From JAKSPM01 sp964450645 (GTDB lineage: Bacteria; Bacillota; Clostridia; Oscillospirales; Oscillospiraceae), in the NCBI GenBank assembly GCA_964450645.1, contig CAYVEB010000002.1:79499-143498 (forward strand): 64,000 nt of DNA, in the 5' to 3' direction. The translations under genes and the position numbers were made by a program. The notes beneath the pieces are model-generated. The model was not told where the DNA came from and made no database searches. It worked only from the letters and a program-made list of their open reading frames with translations. This document shows positions 18,301-26,419 of the stretch, one piece after another (positions within the stretch are counted from its first letter, which is position 1; each line of letters starts with the position of its first letter).

Positions 18301-19651
18301 CCGCGCCAAGCCCCAGCCGATCGGGTACCATCGCGCCGTGTTTACCAAGCAGATGCGCAAAGAGGGCTATACCATTTTGGCGCCCCAGATGAGTCCGATT
18401 CATTTTGACATTTTACAGCCGATTTTCACCCGCTTTGGCTATCATGTGGAAATCCTGGACAACGATAACCGCGCCGCCATCGACACCGGGCTGAAATTTG
18501 TCAACAACGACGCCTGCTTCCCGTCCATTATCACCGTCGGCCAGATTATGAGCGCCGTGCTCTCCGGCAAGTATGACACCAACAAGCTGGCCATTGCCAT
18601 GACCCAGACCGGCGGCTGCTGCCGGGCCAGCAATTATGTGGGCTTTATCCGCCGCGCGCTGGAGCGCGTGGGACTGGGCCACATCCCGGTCATTTCCATC
18701 AACGCCAACGGGATGGAAAAGAATCCCGGCTTCCGCGCATCCCCGCAGCTTTTGTACGCGGCGGCACGGGCGCTGGTCTACGGCGACCTGTTTATGCGCT
18801 GCGTCTACCGGACGCGGCCCTACGAGGCGGTCCCCGGCTCCGCCAACGCCTTGCACGAAAAGTGGCGGAAAATTTGCATTGAACAGCTGACGGATCCCAA
18901 TACCAAGTGGACCTACGCGGCCGTTTGCCAGGGGATCGTCGCGGACTTCGACGCGCTGCCCCTGATCGAGGGCCTGCGCAAGCCCCGCGTCGGCGTGGTG
19001 GGCGAGATTTTAGTCAAATATATGCCCCTTGCAAACAACCACTTGGTAGACCTGTTGGAGCGCGAGGGCGCCGAGGCCGTAGTGCCGGATCTGATGGACT
19101 TTTTAAATTACTGCGTATACAACAACGACTATAAGCATGAATATCTGGGCTTTGGACCCGGCCGTGCCCTGATCGCCCGTTTGGGAGTCTCCGGCATCCG
19201 CGCCATTCGCATGCCCGCCATCAAGGCCCTGGAGGCCTCCGCCCGCTTTGAAGCGCCCATGCCCATCGAGCAAGTCGGTGAATTGGCGAAACCCTACCTC
19301 TCCCTCGGCAACCAATACGGCGAAGGCTGGTTCCTGACGGGGGAGATGGTGGAACTGATCCAAAGCGACGTGCCCAACATTATCTGCATTCAGCCCTTTG
19401 CTTGCCTTCCCAACCACGTGGTAGGCAAGGGCGTCATCAAGATTCTCCGCAGGGATTTTCCCCAGGCAAACATCGTCGCCGTGGACTACGATCCCGGCGC
19501 GTCGGAGGTAAACCAGCTCAACCGCATCAAACTGATGCTCTCCGCGGCGAAGAAGGCACTGGCCAATTCCGGCGTGCGCGTGGCGGAAAAAGATCGGGAA
19601 AATGGGATTGACACGTCTGAGAAGTTGCTTTATAATAAGGCTGTAATTTAA
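15341..19651 (+). CDS. Giant acyl-CoA dehydratase activase-like protein (two ASKHA domains plus DUF2229)
   Basis: 1436 residues, one of the largest genes here. Two successive BadF/BcrA-type ASKHA ATPase domains begin with GIDVGSTTVKLVVL (residue 7) and GIDAGSTTTKLALIG (about 323). Each has the Gly/Cys segment of activases that position a [4Fe-4S] cluster at a dimer interface (GVCAGGTGAF and EACSSGCGSF). A DUF2229 domain follows with GCSNHC and NRCEKG cysteine pairs, then a HgdB-like region with further Cys motifs (GCGLDAVTCDQV, TQTGGCCRAS). Relatives are annotated as 2-hydroxyacyl-CoA dehydratase activases, but this single-chain form is orphan: no dehydratase genes are adjacent. A cryptic ATP-driven redox role is plausible; the substrate is unknown. 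Confidence 0.88.
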   Translation: MKVYRVGIDVGSTTVKLVVLGADNAMIFGAYRRHMAHVQDTLLDLLLQARERLGECQLRVKITGSGAISLSEAMHIGFVQEVVAVSTALRAVAPQTDVAIELGGEDAKIIYFTGGLEQRMNGVCAGGTGAFIDQMAALLQTDAAGLNDAARDYHEIYPIAARCGVFAKSDIQPLINEGATKADLAASIFQAVVNQTISGLACGKPIRGCVAFLGGPLHFLPELKRAFIRTLRLTPQTTVDPADSHLFAATGSALEAADAQPIAIGAFIDQLRGGIHLAYSLKRLPPLFTSPEEYEQFRARHAKATVKKADLASYKGGCYLGIDAGSTTTKLALIGQEGQLLWSFYANNQGSPLKTAIQALTQLEAVLPPDVAILRACSTGYGETLMQSAFNLDDGEVETVAHYHAAAFFRPDVDCILDIGGQDMKCIKIKNHCVDTILLNEACSSGCGSFLENFANSLGYQASEFAELALFAKQPIDLGTRCTVFMNSNVKQAQKEGACVEDIAAGLAYSVIKNALFKVIKLTDAKALGQHVVFQGGMFYNQAVLRAAERIAGIEAICPDISGIMGAFGAALIAKSRYRGQPSSMLPLAKARELSYVTATTRCGGCSNHCMLTINRFSGGRRHISGNRCEKGLGLTKAPEKGPNVSAYKFERMFAYPPLPPEQAPMGVIGIPRVLNLYEDYPFWATFFRQLGFRVILSPMSSRKIYELGMESIPSESECYPAKMAHGHVQWLVNQGIRTVFYPCVLYEHQEVASAQNHYNCPIVASYPENLKNNVDAVTDGTITYIRPFLAFTSEKIIADRLVRLCEEQWDLPEKVVRQAVHLAWAEQRQAKADVRAKGQEALDWMREHGRKGIVLAGRPYHIDPEIHHGIPDLIASYRLAVLTEDSLPIDFEPSRPLRANDQWVYHSRLYTAAEFVGRRDDLELVQLNSFGCGLDAVTCDQVSDILARCNKLYTTLKIDEVNSLGAARIRIRSLLAAMDMREQQGIRAKPQPIGYHRAVFTKQMRKEGYTILAPQMSPIHFDILQPIFTRFGYHVEILDNDNRAAIDTGLKFVNNDACFPSIITVGQIMSAVLSGKYDTNKLAIAMTQTGGCCRASNYVGFIRRALERVGLGHIPVISINANGMEKNPGFRASPQLLYAAARALVYGDLFMRCVYRTRPYEAVPGSANALHEKWRKICIEQLTDPNTKWTYAAVCQGIVADFDALPLIEGLRKPRVGVVGEILVKYMPLANNHLVDLLEREGAEAVVPDLMDFLNYCVYNNDYKHEYLGFGPGRALIARLGVSGIRAIRMPAIKALEASARFEAPMPIEQVGELAKPYLSLGNQYGEGWFLTGEMVELIQSDVPNIICIQPFACLPNHVVGKGVIKILRRDFPQANIVAVDYDPGASEVNQLNRIKLMLSAAKKALANSGVRVAEKDRENGIDTSEKLLYNKAVI
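19608..19636 (+). promoter_or_regulatory. Perfect-consensus sigma-A promoter inside activase 3' end
   Basis: TTGACA at 19608-19613, exactly 17 nt, TATAAT at 19631-19636. It lies in the last 45 bp of the activase gene and 53 bp before the zinc-ribbon gene, which it should transcribe independently. Confidence 0.85.
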
Positions 19652-19688
19652 TTGGCTTAAGTTGCCAAGAAAGAGAGGGAGTACATTC

Positions 19689-20363
19689 ATGTTCTGTACC
19701 AACTGCGGCGCGAATATCCCCGACGGCAGCCAGTTCTGCCCGGCGTGCGGCGCGCAGCTCAATTCGGCAGCCTATGCGCCGATGGATACGCCCGGCGCGC
19801 CTGTACAAAAGCGGTCACTGCCCAAGAAAACGCTGGTGATTTTGGCCGCGGCTGTCGTCGTGCTGGTCGTTGTTGTGCTGCTGATTTCGCTGCTGTTCGG
19901 CGGCGGGAAGGAAACTCCTTTGAAGAATTATTGCGAGGCCATGGGCGACGCCGACGTCGGCGCTTTCCTGGATTTGTATCCGGATGACGTTTTGAATGAT
20001 GTGTATGGCTGGAATAAGCGTGACAAAGACGAAATTGAGAACTTCCTGGAAGTTTCCCTGGAAGAGCTGGAATGGCAGTATGGCGAAGATATCCGCATCT
20101 CCTATGACATCCGTACGGAGAAGGAGCTTAATGACAAGCGTCTGCTCGCCCTGGGGGAATACTTTGAAGACGTGTACGATCTGGACAAAGCGGACAAGGA
20201 AATCACCAAGGGCTACCTGATGGAGGTTCGGTTCACCATCAAGGGCGACGACGGCCGAGACACCAACAAACAGTGGCTTGTCGTCTACAAATACGATGGA
20301 GATTGGTACTTGGATACCGGAGCGTTCCGGAATGTGGGAGAAATTTCAACTCTAATTGATTAA
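19689..20363 (+). CDS. Zinc-ribbon single-pass membrane protein of unknown function
   Basis: 224 residues from the ATG at 19689, preceded by AGAGAGGGA. A zinc ribbon CTNCG ... FCPACG lies at residues 3-20, a short Pro/Ala linker follows, and one strongly hydrophobic helix covers about 46-70. An acidic extracellular domain of about 150 residues follows, with a lipocalin/DUF4878-like ending KYDGDWYLDTGAF. The zinc ribbon is therefore cytoplasmic and the C-terminal part outside. Function not recognised. A terminator follows directly, so it is a single-gene unit with a perfect promoter, implying high steady expression. Confidence 0.8.
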   Translation: MFCTNCGANIPDGSQFCPACGAQLNSAAYAPMDTPGAPVQKRSLPKKTLVILAAAVVVLVVVVLLISLLFGGGKETPLKNYCEAMGDADVGAFLDLYPDDVLNDVYGWNKRDKDEIENFLEVSLEELEWQYGEDIRISYDIRTEKELNDKRLLALGEYFEDVYDLDKADKEITKGYLMEVRFTIKGDDGRDTNKQWLVVYKYDGDWYLDTGAFRNVGEISTLID

Positions 20364-20377
20364 ACGTCGAAACGGCA

Positions 20378-20418
20378 ACAAACACAGGCAGGGTCATAGG
20401 TGGCCCTGCCTGTTTGTT
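20378..20418. terminator. Terminator after zinc-ribbon gene
   Basis: Arms at 20378-20393 and 20404-20417 (AGGCAGGG with CCCTGCCT as core, 2-nt bulge) followed by TTTG. Useful in the plus direction; A-rich 5' side may also serve the minus strand. Confidence 0.7.
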
Positions 20419-20535
20419 TGCTGTGTCAGGCCCTAGGTGAAACCGGGGGCGACTCTGTCGAAACAGTTCTTCCGCGCCGGGCATCTCCAATTGCGTCCCC
20501 GCGCAGCGGGTTTCCTTCAGGCCATAATACAGCAA

Positions 20536-20570
20536 CAGCCCCACGCGGCCATTGCGGCCGCATGGGGCTG
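20536..20570 (-). terminator. GC-rich hairpin downstream of DUF1576 gene
   Basis: 15-bp arms with one mismatch (CAGCCCCACGCGGCC and near-complement), loop ATTGC, located 14 bp after the DUF1576 stop. No long T-run follows, so it may be a weak terminator or 3'-end stabiliser. Confidence 0.5.
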
Positions 20571-20583
20571 ATCCGATTATATT

Positions 20584-21936
20584 TTATACTTTTGCCGGCT
20601 TTTTGCTTCCGTTGCGCTCGGTGAAAAAGTGCTCCAGAACCGGCACCAGGAACATGCAGACCAGCGCCGCGGTAAAGCCGCCGTTGTACAGCAGGAAGCC
20701 GCCGTGGAACAGCGGGATGCAAGTGACCAGCGCACAGTGCAGCGCGCCAGCCACAACGCCCCACCACCAGCCGTACTTGCCGGGGATCGGACACAACGCG
20801 CTGGCAAAGCACAGCCCCACAACCAGCGCCTGGGCATTGACCGTGTACCACGATTCGGACACCGGAAAGCTGCTCATCCCCAAAAACACCTGCTTGGCCG
20901 CCACGCCTACCAGCAAATATCCCACCATAATCGGCCAGACATTGCGCGGATGGCTGCCGGCGGCGCAGCATCCGACCATGCTGAACACGCAGCCCAGGGT
21001 GACCGCGTTCCAATTCGCACCGATCAAATTGTAGTACGCCAAAATCATCAGGCCGTAAACGCCAAAATTCAGCGCCGTATTGCCCACGCCGTATTTTACC
21101 GTATAGTCCACGCCGTGGCCCGAATCCTTCATCAGCTGCAAATAGCCTTTCGGCGTTCCGCCCATTGCGAGTCCGAACCCTATCGCCACAACGCACATGG
21201 CCAGGCACAAAACATTCGCCGTGCCCCAGAAAGAACTGGCCAGGCCGACGCCGCTCGTCTCCGGCAGATTCGCGCCTGTCACCTGGTACAGCCCCGTCCG
21301 CAGCACGAACGCCGTCAGGCCCATCGGCAGCGCGGCGGAGTAGAGGGTGAAGCCCCGATGCACCTTGGGGCTGGCGGCCAAGCCCGCCGGCAGCGTCAGG
21401 CCCAAAAACGTCCCGACCGCCAGCGCCAGCAAAAAGCCCTTCAGGCCAAACCCGTGCCACGGGATGTAAGGATACCGAAAGATCAACTCCGTAAACAACG
21501 GGGCGAGCCCCGTTGTAAAGAGCATCGCGTTGGCCTGTTGGCCCGGCTTTTGCTTCTTAATCAGGCAGTACAGCAGCACACCCGGCACGCCAAACCAAAT
21601 ATTCAGCACCGTGAGACCCCAGAAGCCGAAACCCACCGTCAGAAAAAACGCCAGCAGCGACAGAGCGTTTGCCTTGCTGCCCGGCAGATAGTACGCCAGC
21701 GTGCAGATCACGCCCACGAGCGCCGCATTCAAAAACGTCCCGGACAGGCCGCCATAGGTGCTGTCAAAAAAGCTTTTTGTAAATTGCGCCGAGCTGGTAC
21801 AAATCCGTCCCAGCCCCTCGAACATCTGCCCCCGGTCCGGCACCGCCAGCGCCGCCGCAAGACACATCAGGTCAAAGAGCCAAAAGCTCAGGCGAATCGC
21901 CTTTTCCGGTTTTTGCAATTCCTGTTTCCAACGCAT
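20584..21936 (-). CDS. DUF1576 polytopic membrane protein
   Basis: 450 residues from the ATG at 21936. This start is chosen over a longer frame because AGGAGGT lies 6 nt upstream. About a dozen hydrophobic segments fill the sequence; conserved-looking stretches include FFDSTYGGLSGTFLNA near the N-terminus and FHGGFLLYNGGFTAAL near the end, matching DUF1576. The family is uncharacterised; the internal repetition of Gly-rich helices suggests a transporter-like fold (inference). It is downstream of, and co-directional with, an AraC regulator 108 bp away, which may control it. Confidence 0.82.
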   Translation of the reverse strand: MRWKQELQKPEKAIRLSFWLFDLMCLAAALAVPDRGQMFEGLGRICTSSAQFTKSFFDSTYGGLSGTFLNAALVGVICTLAYYLPGSKANALSLLAFFLTVGFGFWGLTVLNIWFGVPGVLLYCLIKKQKPGQQANAMLFTTGLAPLFTELIFRYPYIPWHGFGLKGFLLALAVGTFLGLTLPAGLAASPKVHRGFTLYSAALPMGLTAFVLRTGLYQVTGANLPETSGVGLASSFWGTANVLCLAMCVVAIGFGLAMGGTPKGYLQLMKDSGHGVDYTVKYGVGNTALNFGVYGLMILAYYNLIGANWNAVTLGCVFSMVGCCAAGSHPRNVWPIMVGYLLVGVAAKQVFLGMSSFPVSESWYTVNAQALVVGLCFASALCPIPGKYGWWWGVVAGALHCALVTCIPLFHGGFLLYNGGFTAALVCMFLVPVLEHFFTERNGSKKPAKV

Positions 21937-22044
21937 GATATACCTCCTCACATAACCTTTGCAAATTGGCCTCCCGGCCATAAACGGCCTCCGTCCTCAC
22001 GCCGCGCCGGTTGCGCGTCCGCTTCCTGACACGGCCTTGCGCTT

Positions 22045-23199
22045 TCACTTGATGGCCTTCGCGTACTCGGATGGCGTGATGCCGTATTTTTCTTTAAATT
22101 GACGGGAAAAATGGTGCACCGTGGAATAGCTCAGGGCGCTGGAGATCTGGGTGAAATTCAGCACGCCCTCCTTGATCATCAGCTTGCTCTCCTCCAGCTT
22201 GGAGCGCCGGATGTACTCTCCGGGCACGATGTTCAGATTCTTGCGGAACAGCGCCGTCAAATGCGAGGTACTCACGCCGACCTCCTTGGCGACGATGCCA
22301 ACCGACAGCCGCTCGCAGACATGCTCCGCGACATACCGCTGGGCGCGGCTGACAATCTCATTCTCCGCGCGCAGCGCCGCCGGCGTTTTCAGCCGGTTTC
22401 CCGTGTGTTTTCCCATGCGCAGCATCCGCACCAGCAGCTGCTCGAGCAGACAAAGGATCATATCTCCGCTGTAGGGATCCTCCTCGTCCATCTCCCTGAG
22501 CATCTGCCGCAGCAGCTCCACATCCTGCGCCGCCATGGTAAATTTCCGGTTGTACAATTCTGCCAGGCTGCCACCCTCCATATCGAACGACACCGTGATA
22601 AAGCTGACTGCGCAATCCTCATCGGCATATTGCATATGCCACTGTTCCGCGCCGTATACCATCATATCGCCCTGATGCAGCACGGAATCCGCGCCGTCTA
22701 CCACGCTGTGCAGCACACCCTTGTCCACATAGGTCAGTTCCAGCACCGTGTGCTTTTCGCCCTTGAAGAAAAAGCCCTTTTCCTTTTCCTGGTAGAACAT
22801 GGTATACAAATTCCCCACCTTCAACCGGCGGGACACGCGGAAATCCTCCGGCGGCTCGAACGCCGCCACTGGCACCGGCCTCTCCCCGGCCCGATGGCAC
22901 ATGCGAAAACTGCACCGCTGCTGATAGGGCGCCACCGCAAAGCGGACGCCGGCCTGAACGCACACCGGCTTATCCAGATAAAAACAGTGGTTCGTTCCGT
23001 CCCGCTCCACCGCCAGGACGGTCATCCCCTCTTCAAAATCCAAGTAAACCGGCCCCTCGGCCACGCAGATTGTGGCCTTTTCCACTGTGTATACCGCTTC
23101 CTCCCATTCTTCGCCCACAGGGAAGCCGTGGTTCGCGCTGTGGTCGCTGAGGATCGTGCCGAAGCCCGCAAAAGACAGCTTGTTGAGATTCAGAATCAT
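22045..23199 (-). CDS. AraC-family transcriptional regulator with cupin-like sensor
   Basis: 384 residues from the ATG at 23199, with GGAG 8 nt upstream; a longer upstream frame lacks a ribosome site. An N-terminal region of about 270 residues contains cupin-like beta strands (LHQGDMMVYGAEQWHMQYA). Two C-terminal AraC helix-turn-helix motifs occupy about 285-384, ending SYSTVHHFSRQFKEKYGITPSEY. AraC proteins with such sensors usually respond to sugars or other small metabolites. The likely target is the co-directional DUF1576 gene downstream, or its own promoter; this is inference. Confidence 0.88.
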   Translation of the reverse strand: MILNLNKLSFAGFGTILSDHSANHGFPVGEEWEEAVYTVEKATICVAEGPVYLDFEEGMTVLAVERDGTNHCFYLDKPVCVQAGVRFAVAPYQQRCSFRMCHRAGERPVPVAAFEPPEDFRVSRRLKVGNLYTMFYQEKEKGFFFKGEKHTVLELTYVDKGVLHSVVDGADSVLHQGDMMVYGAEQWHMQYADEDCAVSFITVSFDMEGGSLAELYNRKFTMAAQDVELLRQMLREMDEEDPYSGDMILCLLEQLLVRMLRMGKHTGNRLKTPAALRAENEIVSRAQRYVAEHVCERLSVGIVAKEVGVSTSHLTALFRKNLNIVPGEYIRRSKLEESKLMIKEGVLNFTQISSALSYSTVHHFSRQFKEKYGITPSEYAKAIK

Positions 23200-23444
23200 T
23201 CGGTTTCTCCATTTCGGTCTGATACTGTGACGCGCCGTCCTTTCCCGTGTCAACGGCACGGAAAAGGCGCCTCATACGGAATTGATAACAGCGGTTTTCA
23301 AAAGCCCGCTTTCATAAAATTCCCAAAATCAATTTTGCGGTTTCATCATACCATGTTTTTTTCTCTTTTGGAAGTCCCTTTAAAAAAATTTTCGGGTTCT
23401 TTCCGGCCCGCCTGTCCCATAAATATGGTGCTGGGAGGGATCAC

Positions 23445-24233
23445 ATGAAACGACGAATCTTACAGCGCGTCACCACGTGCGCGGTGGCAATCGGACTGTG
23501 TATCGTGGCGGCGGTGGCCGTCCAAAAGCAAGCGCCGGAGACCCTGGCCACCGGCTCCTGGGGCTTGAGCTTCCAGCAAGACGGCAGCGCACCGGTAGGC
23601 AACGCCACGCAGGATCAACTGTCCAAGTATAACGCCGCTTTTCTGGGCGACACACAAAAGCCTGTCATCTACTTAACCTTTGACGCCGGCTTTGAAAACG
23701 GCTGCACCGCGCAGATTTTGGACGTCTTAAAGGCTCACAACGTCCCCGCGGCATTCTTCCTGGTGGGTAATTATCTCGAGCAAAACCCCGATTTGGTCCG
23801 CCGGATGGTGGACGAGGGCCACATTGTGGGAAACCACACCTATCACCACTGTGACATGTCCCAAATTGCCGACCGCGCCACCTTTGAGCGGGAGCTGACC
23901 AGCCTGGAATCTCTTTACAAGGAGGTAACCGGCCAGGAGATGGCCAAGTTCTACCGCCCGCCCCAGGGGATCTACTCGGAGGAAAATCTGAAGATGGCCA
24001 GCGAGATGGGCTACCGGACGGTATTCTGGAGCCTGGCCTATGTCGACTGGCTGGCCGACGACCAGCCCACCTCGGAAGAGGCATTCTCAAAGCTGATTCC
24101 CCGAATTCACAACGGCGCGGTTGTTCTGCTCCACAGCACTTCAAAAACCAACGCGCAAATCCTGGATCAGCTCTTAACCCGTTGGGAGGAAATGGGCTAC
24201 AGCTTCGGAACGCTGGAAGAACTTTTTGCCTGA
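23445..24233 (+). CDS. Polysaccharide deacetylase, PdaA-like (spore cortex)
   Basis: 262 residues behind GGGAGGG. An N-terminal signal anchor (about 7-28) is followed by a NodB domain: TFDAGFENG supplies the catalytic and metal Asp, HTYHH the metal histidines, RPPQG the catalytic-base region, and LLHSTS motif 4. The TFDAGFENG form and YVDWLADDQPT resemble PdaA, which deacetylates N-acetylmuramic acid during muramic-delta-lactam formation in spore cortex. A sporulation role also fits SpoIIP 0.4 kb away, but no sporulation sigma site was firmly identified. Confidence 0.87.
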   Translation: MKRRILQRVTTCAVAIGLCIVAAVAVQKQAPETLATGSWGLSFQQDGSAPVGNATQDQLSKYNAAFLGDTQKPVIYLTFDAGFENGCTAQILDVLKAHNVPAAFFLVGNYLEQNPDLVRRMVDEGHIVGNHTYHHCDMSQIADRATFERELTSLESLYKEVTGQEMAKFYRPPQGIYSEENLKMASEMGYRTVFWSLAYVDWLADDQPTSEEAFSKLIPRIHNGAVVLLHSTSKTNAQILDQLLTRWEEMGYSFGTLEELFA

Positions 24234-24313
24234 TTGCTTTGCACCCTTCCGTTTCGGCGGCATAACATGGAATGAGCGGTAATTACCGCGAATTTATGTC
24301 AGGAGGATGCAAA

Positions 24314-24445
24314 ATGTCTTGTAATTCCGGTATCTTTGCCTATGGCAACAACACCTGGTGGTGGATCATCATCCTTATTATCATCCTGGTGCTGTGGAGC
24401 GGCAACAACAGCGGCTGCAATTCCTGCGACAACGGCTGCTGCTAA
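24314..24445 (+). CDS. 43-residue membrane peptide with Cys-rich tail
   Basis: The ATG at 24314 has a perfect AGGAGG 7 nt upstream. The product is 43 residues: a short polar head, a very hydrophobic helix (WWWIIILIIILVLW, about 15-28), then a tail with five cysteines among Asn/Gly/Ser (CNSCDNGCC ending). Similar in style to tiny YjcZ-like sporulation peptides, but homology cannot be shown by eye. A 14-bp palindrome (24276-24289) lies just upstream. It sits between PdaA-like and SpoIIP genes, so expression during sporulation is a reasonable guess. Confidence 0.7.
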   Translation: MSCNSGIFAYGNNTWWWIIILIIILVLWSGNNSGCNSCDNGCC

Positions 24446-24554
24446 TACATCACACAGGGCGTTGAATTTCCCGGCGCCCTGAGAGCATTTTAAAAAGCGC
24501 CGGGCGCCGGGGCCAGACACAAGGCTCCGCGTCCAGCGCGGGAGGCATATGAAA

Positions 24555-24580
24555 AGCCGCAGCAGAATTCCCGCTGCGGC
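24555..24580. terminator. Terminator downstream of spoIIP
   Basis: Stem GCCGCAGC (24556-24563) with GCTGCGGC (24573-24580). On the minus strand it is followed by TTTTC, right after the spoIIP stop at 24596. Confidence 0.65.
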
Positions 24581-24595
24581 CTTCTTCCTGTCTCT

Positions 24596-25651
24596 CTATC
24601 CATTTTCAATCACCCGGCAGACCGCGTCCGCGAAGCAGCGCGCGGCAACCAGTGCCTGCGAGAGCGTATTTCCACTGGCTCCCACCTCCACCAGCATCGA
24701 ACAGGGCGCCTGATTTTGGTTGTAGCTGATCCGGCGCAGCACAAGATCGCGGCACAAATCCGGCCAGTCGCGTTCCAGCACCGCCTGCGTTTTCAGCGCG
24801 CAGGACAGATTGCCCTGCCAGTTGGGATGATCCTGGCCGTTCTCATCGGTTCCCATCACCAGCATCACCTGGGCGCTGTCCTGTCCGTCGATCTCCACCA
24901 CGTTTCCACCCGGCTGGCCATCGGCCCCCTCGTAGGCGTCACGATGGACGTCCAGCACCATCTGTATGGAGGGGTACCGCTCCAGATATCCGCGGATCGT
25001 CTGGGCCATGCGGTCATAGGCGTCGTCGTAGCCCGCCGCGTCGTTAATCGACTGATCGTGGATCACCGGAATGCCGTTTTCCTCGAACACCCGCGCCATC
25101 TCCGTCCCAACCCGGACGACATTGTACTCCGTGTCGGACGTGTGGTAGTCGCTGGCGCCATCGTAGCTCTCCCCCGCATCCGGGGTGTAAGACTCGCTGG
25201 CATGGGTATGGACAATCAAAATTTTGGGGCCATCCCCGGAAAAATCGCCCGCGAGCGGGCGATTGAGCAGATCTACCTTGTCCACTGTATAAGAACAGGT
25301 GCTGGCAATCTGGATCCTGTCCGAATCCGCCTGCGTGAAGGAAAGCGGAGCCGCCGGCTCCGTGGGTTCCGATTCCGCGGGTTGTTCGGAAGGTTCCGGT
25401 TCCGTCTGCACTTCCGGCGGCTGCGTCGCCGCTTGGCGGACTGTCACCACGCCCGGCTGCGGCTCTGCGGCAGAATAGGACGCGCCGAACTCCAGATACA
25501 GCATGGCCTGCGCCACCATCGGCTGATTGCGCAGGCGGGACAAGAATTGCAGCGCCGGGCCGGTCAGCGCCGGTTCCGTGGCCGCGCGCAGCACGATCGC
25601 TGCCGTCAAAAGCCACCGGTTGAACCGGGCAAAGGAATGTCTTGTGTGCAT
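24596..25651 (-). CDS. spoIIP: Stage II sporulation protein P
   Basis: 351 residues, ATG behind AAGGAGGG. An N-terminal membrane anchor (about 10-30) is followed by an acidic Pro/Glu linker (about 75-105). The SpoIIP amidase/endopeptidase domain runs from about 120. HTHASESY and DVHRDAYE carry the predicted zinc and catalytic residues, and a VEVGASGNT block lies near the end. SpoIIP works with SpoIID and SpoIIM in the engulfment machine, cutting septal peptidoglycan. Usually gpr lies upstream; here an MBL-hydrolase gene is upstream, so the usual context is lost. Confidence 0.92.
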   Translation of the reverse strand: MHTRHSFARFNRWLLTAAIVLRAATEPALTGPALQFLSRLRNQPMVAQAMLYLEFGASYSAAEPQPGVVTVRQAATQPPEVQTEPEPSEQPAESEPTEPAAPLSFTQADSDRIQIASTCSYTVDKVDLLNRPLAGDFSGDGPKILIVHTHASESYTPDAGESYDGASDYHTSDTEYNVVRVGTEMARVFEENGIPVIHDQSINDAAGYDDAYDRMAQTIRGYLERYPSIQMVLDVHRDAYEGADGQPGGNVVEIDGQDSAQVMLVMGTDENGQDHPNWQGNLSCALKTQAVLERDWPDLCRDLVLRRISYNQNQAPCSMLVEVGASGNTLSQALVAARCFADAVCRVIENG

Positions 25652-25703
25652 AGCAAATCCCTCCTTACCGGCAGTTTATGCCGCGGGCGGGCAGGAAAGA
25701 CCT

Positions 25704-25745
25704 TAAAAATTATCCGGCGCTCCAACACTCGGAACACCGGATAAT
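25704..25745 (-). terminator. Terminator after MBL-hydrolase gene
   Basis: Arms ATTATCCGG (25709-25717) and CCGGATAAT (25737-25745); read on the minus strand it is followed by TTTTTAAGG. Confidence 0.8.
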
Positions 25746-25750
25746 TATAC

Positions 25751-26401
25751 TTATTCAGGCTTGTACCGCAAAATTGCCGTCTGCGGTTCGATTCCCGGGT
25801 GCAAAAGCAATGTGTTGTCCGCATAATAAATCACATTGTCCATCCCCCGCGTGAACTCCTCCAAGGTCCCCAACACGTCAAGGCCCATTTTCTCCCCACG
25901 GTAGTGCATTGGGAGGACGACCTTCGGCGAAATAGCCCGCACAAGGGCTTGGGCCTGCCGGGCGTCGATGGTGTAATATCCGCCGACAGGAATCATCGCG
26001 GCGTCCAAGCCGGACAGCGCGGCAGCCTGCTCCGAAGTCAGCTCGCAGCCCAGATCCCCAAAGTGGGCGATCCGCATTCCGCCAACCTCGAACAGATGAA
26101 TGGTGTTCTGCCCGCGCTTTTCCCCCTGCGCATCGTCATGAAACGTGGCAATCCGCGTGACGGAAAACGGGGATGGGGCGGACGCGCCGACGATCCGCAC
26201 CGCGGCGCAATAGTTGTGGTCGTCATGGCCATGGCTGCACAAAACCTGGTTCGCCCGCAAACGCAGCGGTGCCAGCCCCGCCACAGAGCCGTCCTTATAC
26301 GGGTCAATTACAATCGAATAGTCTTCATATGTCAATTGAAAACAGGCATGTCCCCTCCAGGTGATCTGCACCGCAGGGACGTGGGGAACTTTTTTCTCCA
26401 T
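25751..26401 (-). CDS. UlaG/UPF0173-like metallo-beta-lactamase-fold hydrolase
   Basis: 216 residues with a GAGGTG ribosome site. Metallo-beta-lactamase-fold motifs: CSHGHDDHNY (HxHxDH), HFGDLG, and PMHYRG near the C-terminus. The N-terminal WRGHACFQL and the short length match the UlaG/UPF0173 group of zinc hydrolases, whose substrates vary. Lies 18 nt downstream of trkH and is probably co-transcribed with the trk genes; a functional link to potassium uptake is not known. Confidence 0.85.
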   Translation of the reverse strand: MEKKVPHVPAVQITWRGHACFQLTYEDYSIVIDPYKDGSVAGLAPLRLRANQVLCSHGHDDHNYCAAVRIVGASAPSPFSVTRIATFHDDAQGEKRGQNTIHLFEVGGMRIAHFGDLGCELTSEQAAALSGLDAAMIPVGGYYTIDARQAQALVRAISPKVVLPMHYRGEKMGLDVLGTLEEFTRGMDNVIYYADNTLLLHPGIEPQTAILRYKPE

Positions 26402-26419
26402 AACTACACCTCAATTTCA

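Noticed and set aside
25775..25805. Possible tRNA T-arm (GGTTCGATTCC)
   Set aside because: The flanks do not form a 5-bp T stem or a cloverleaf, and it lies inside the MBL-hydrolase coding sequence.
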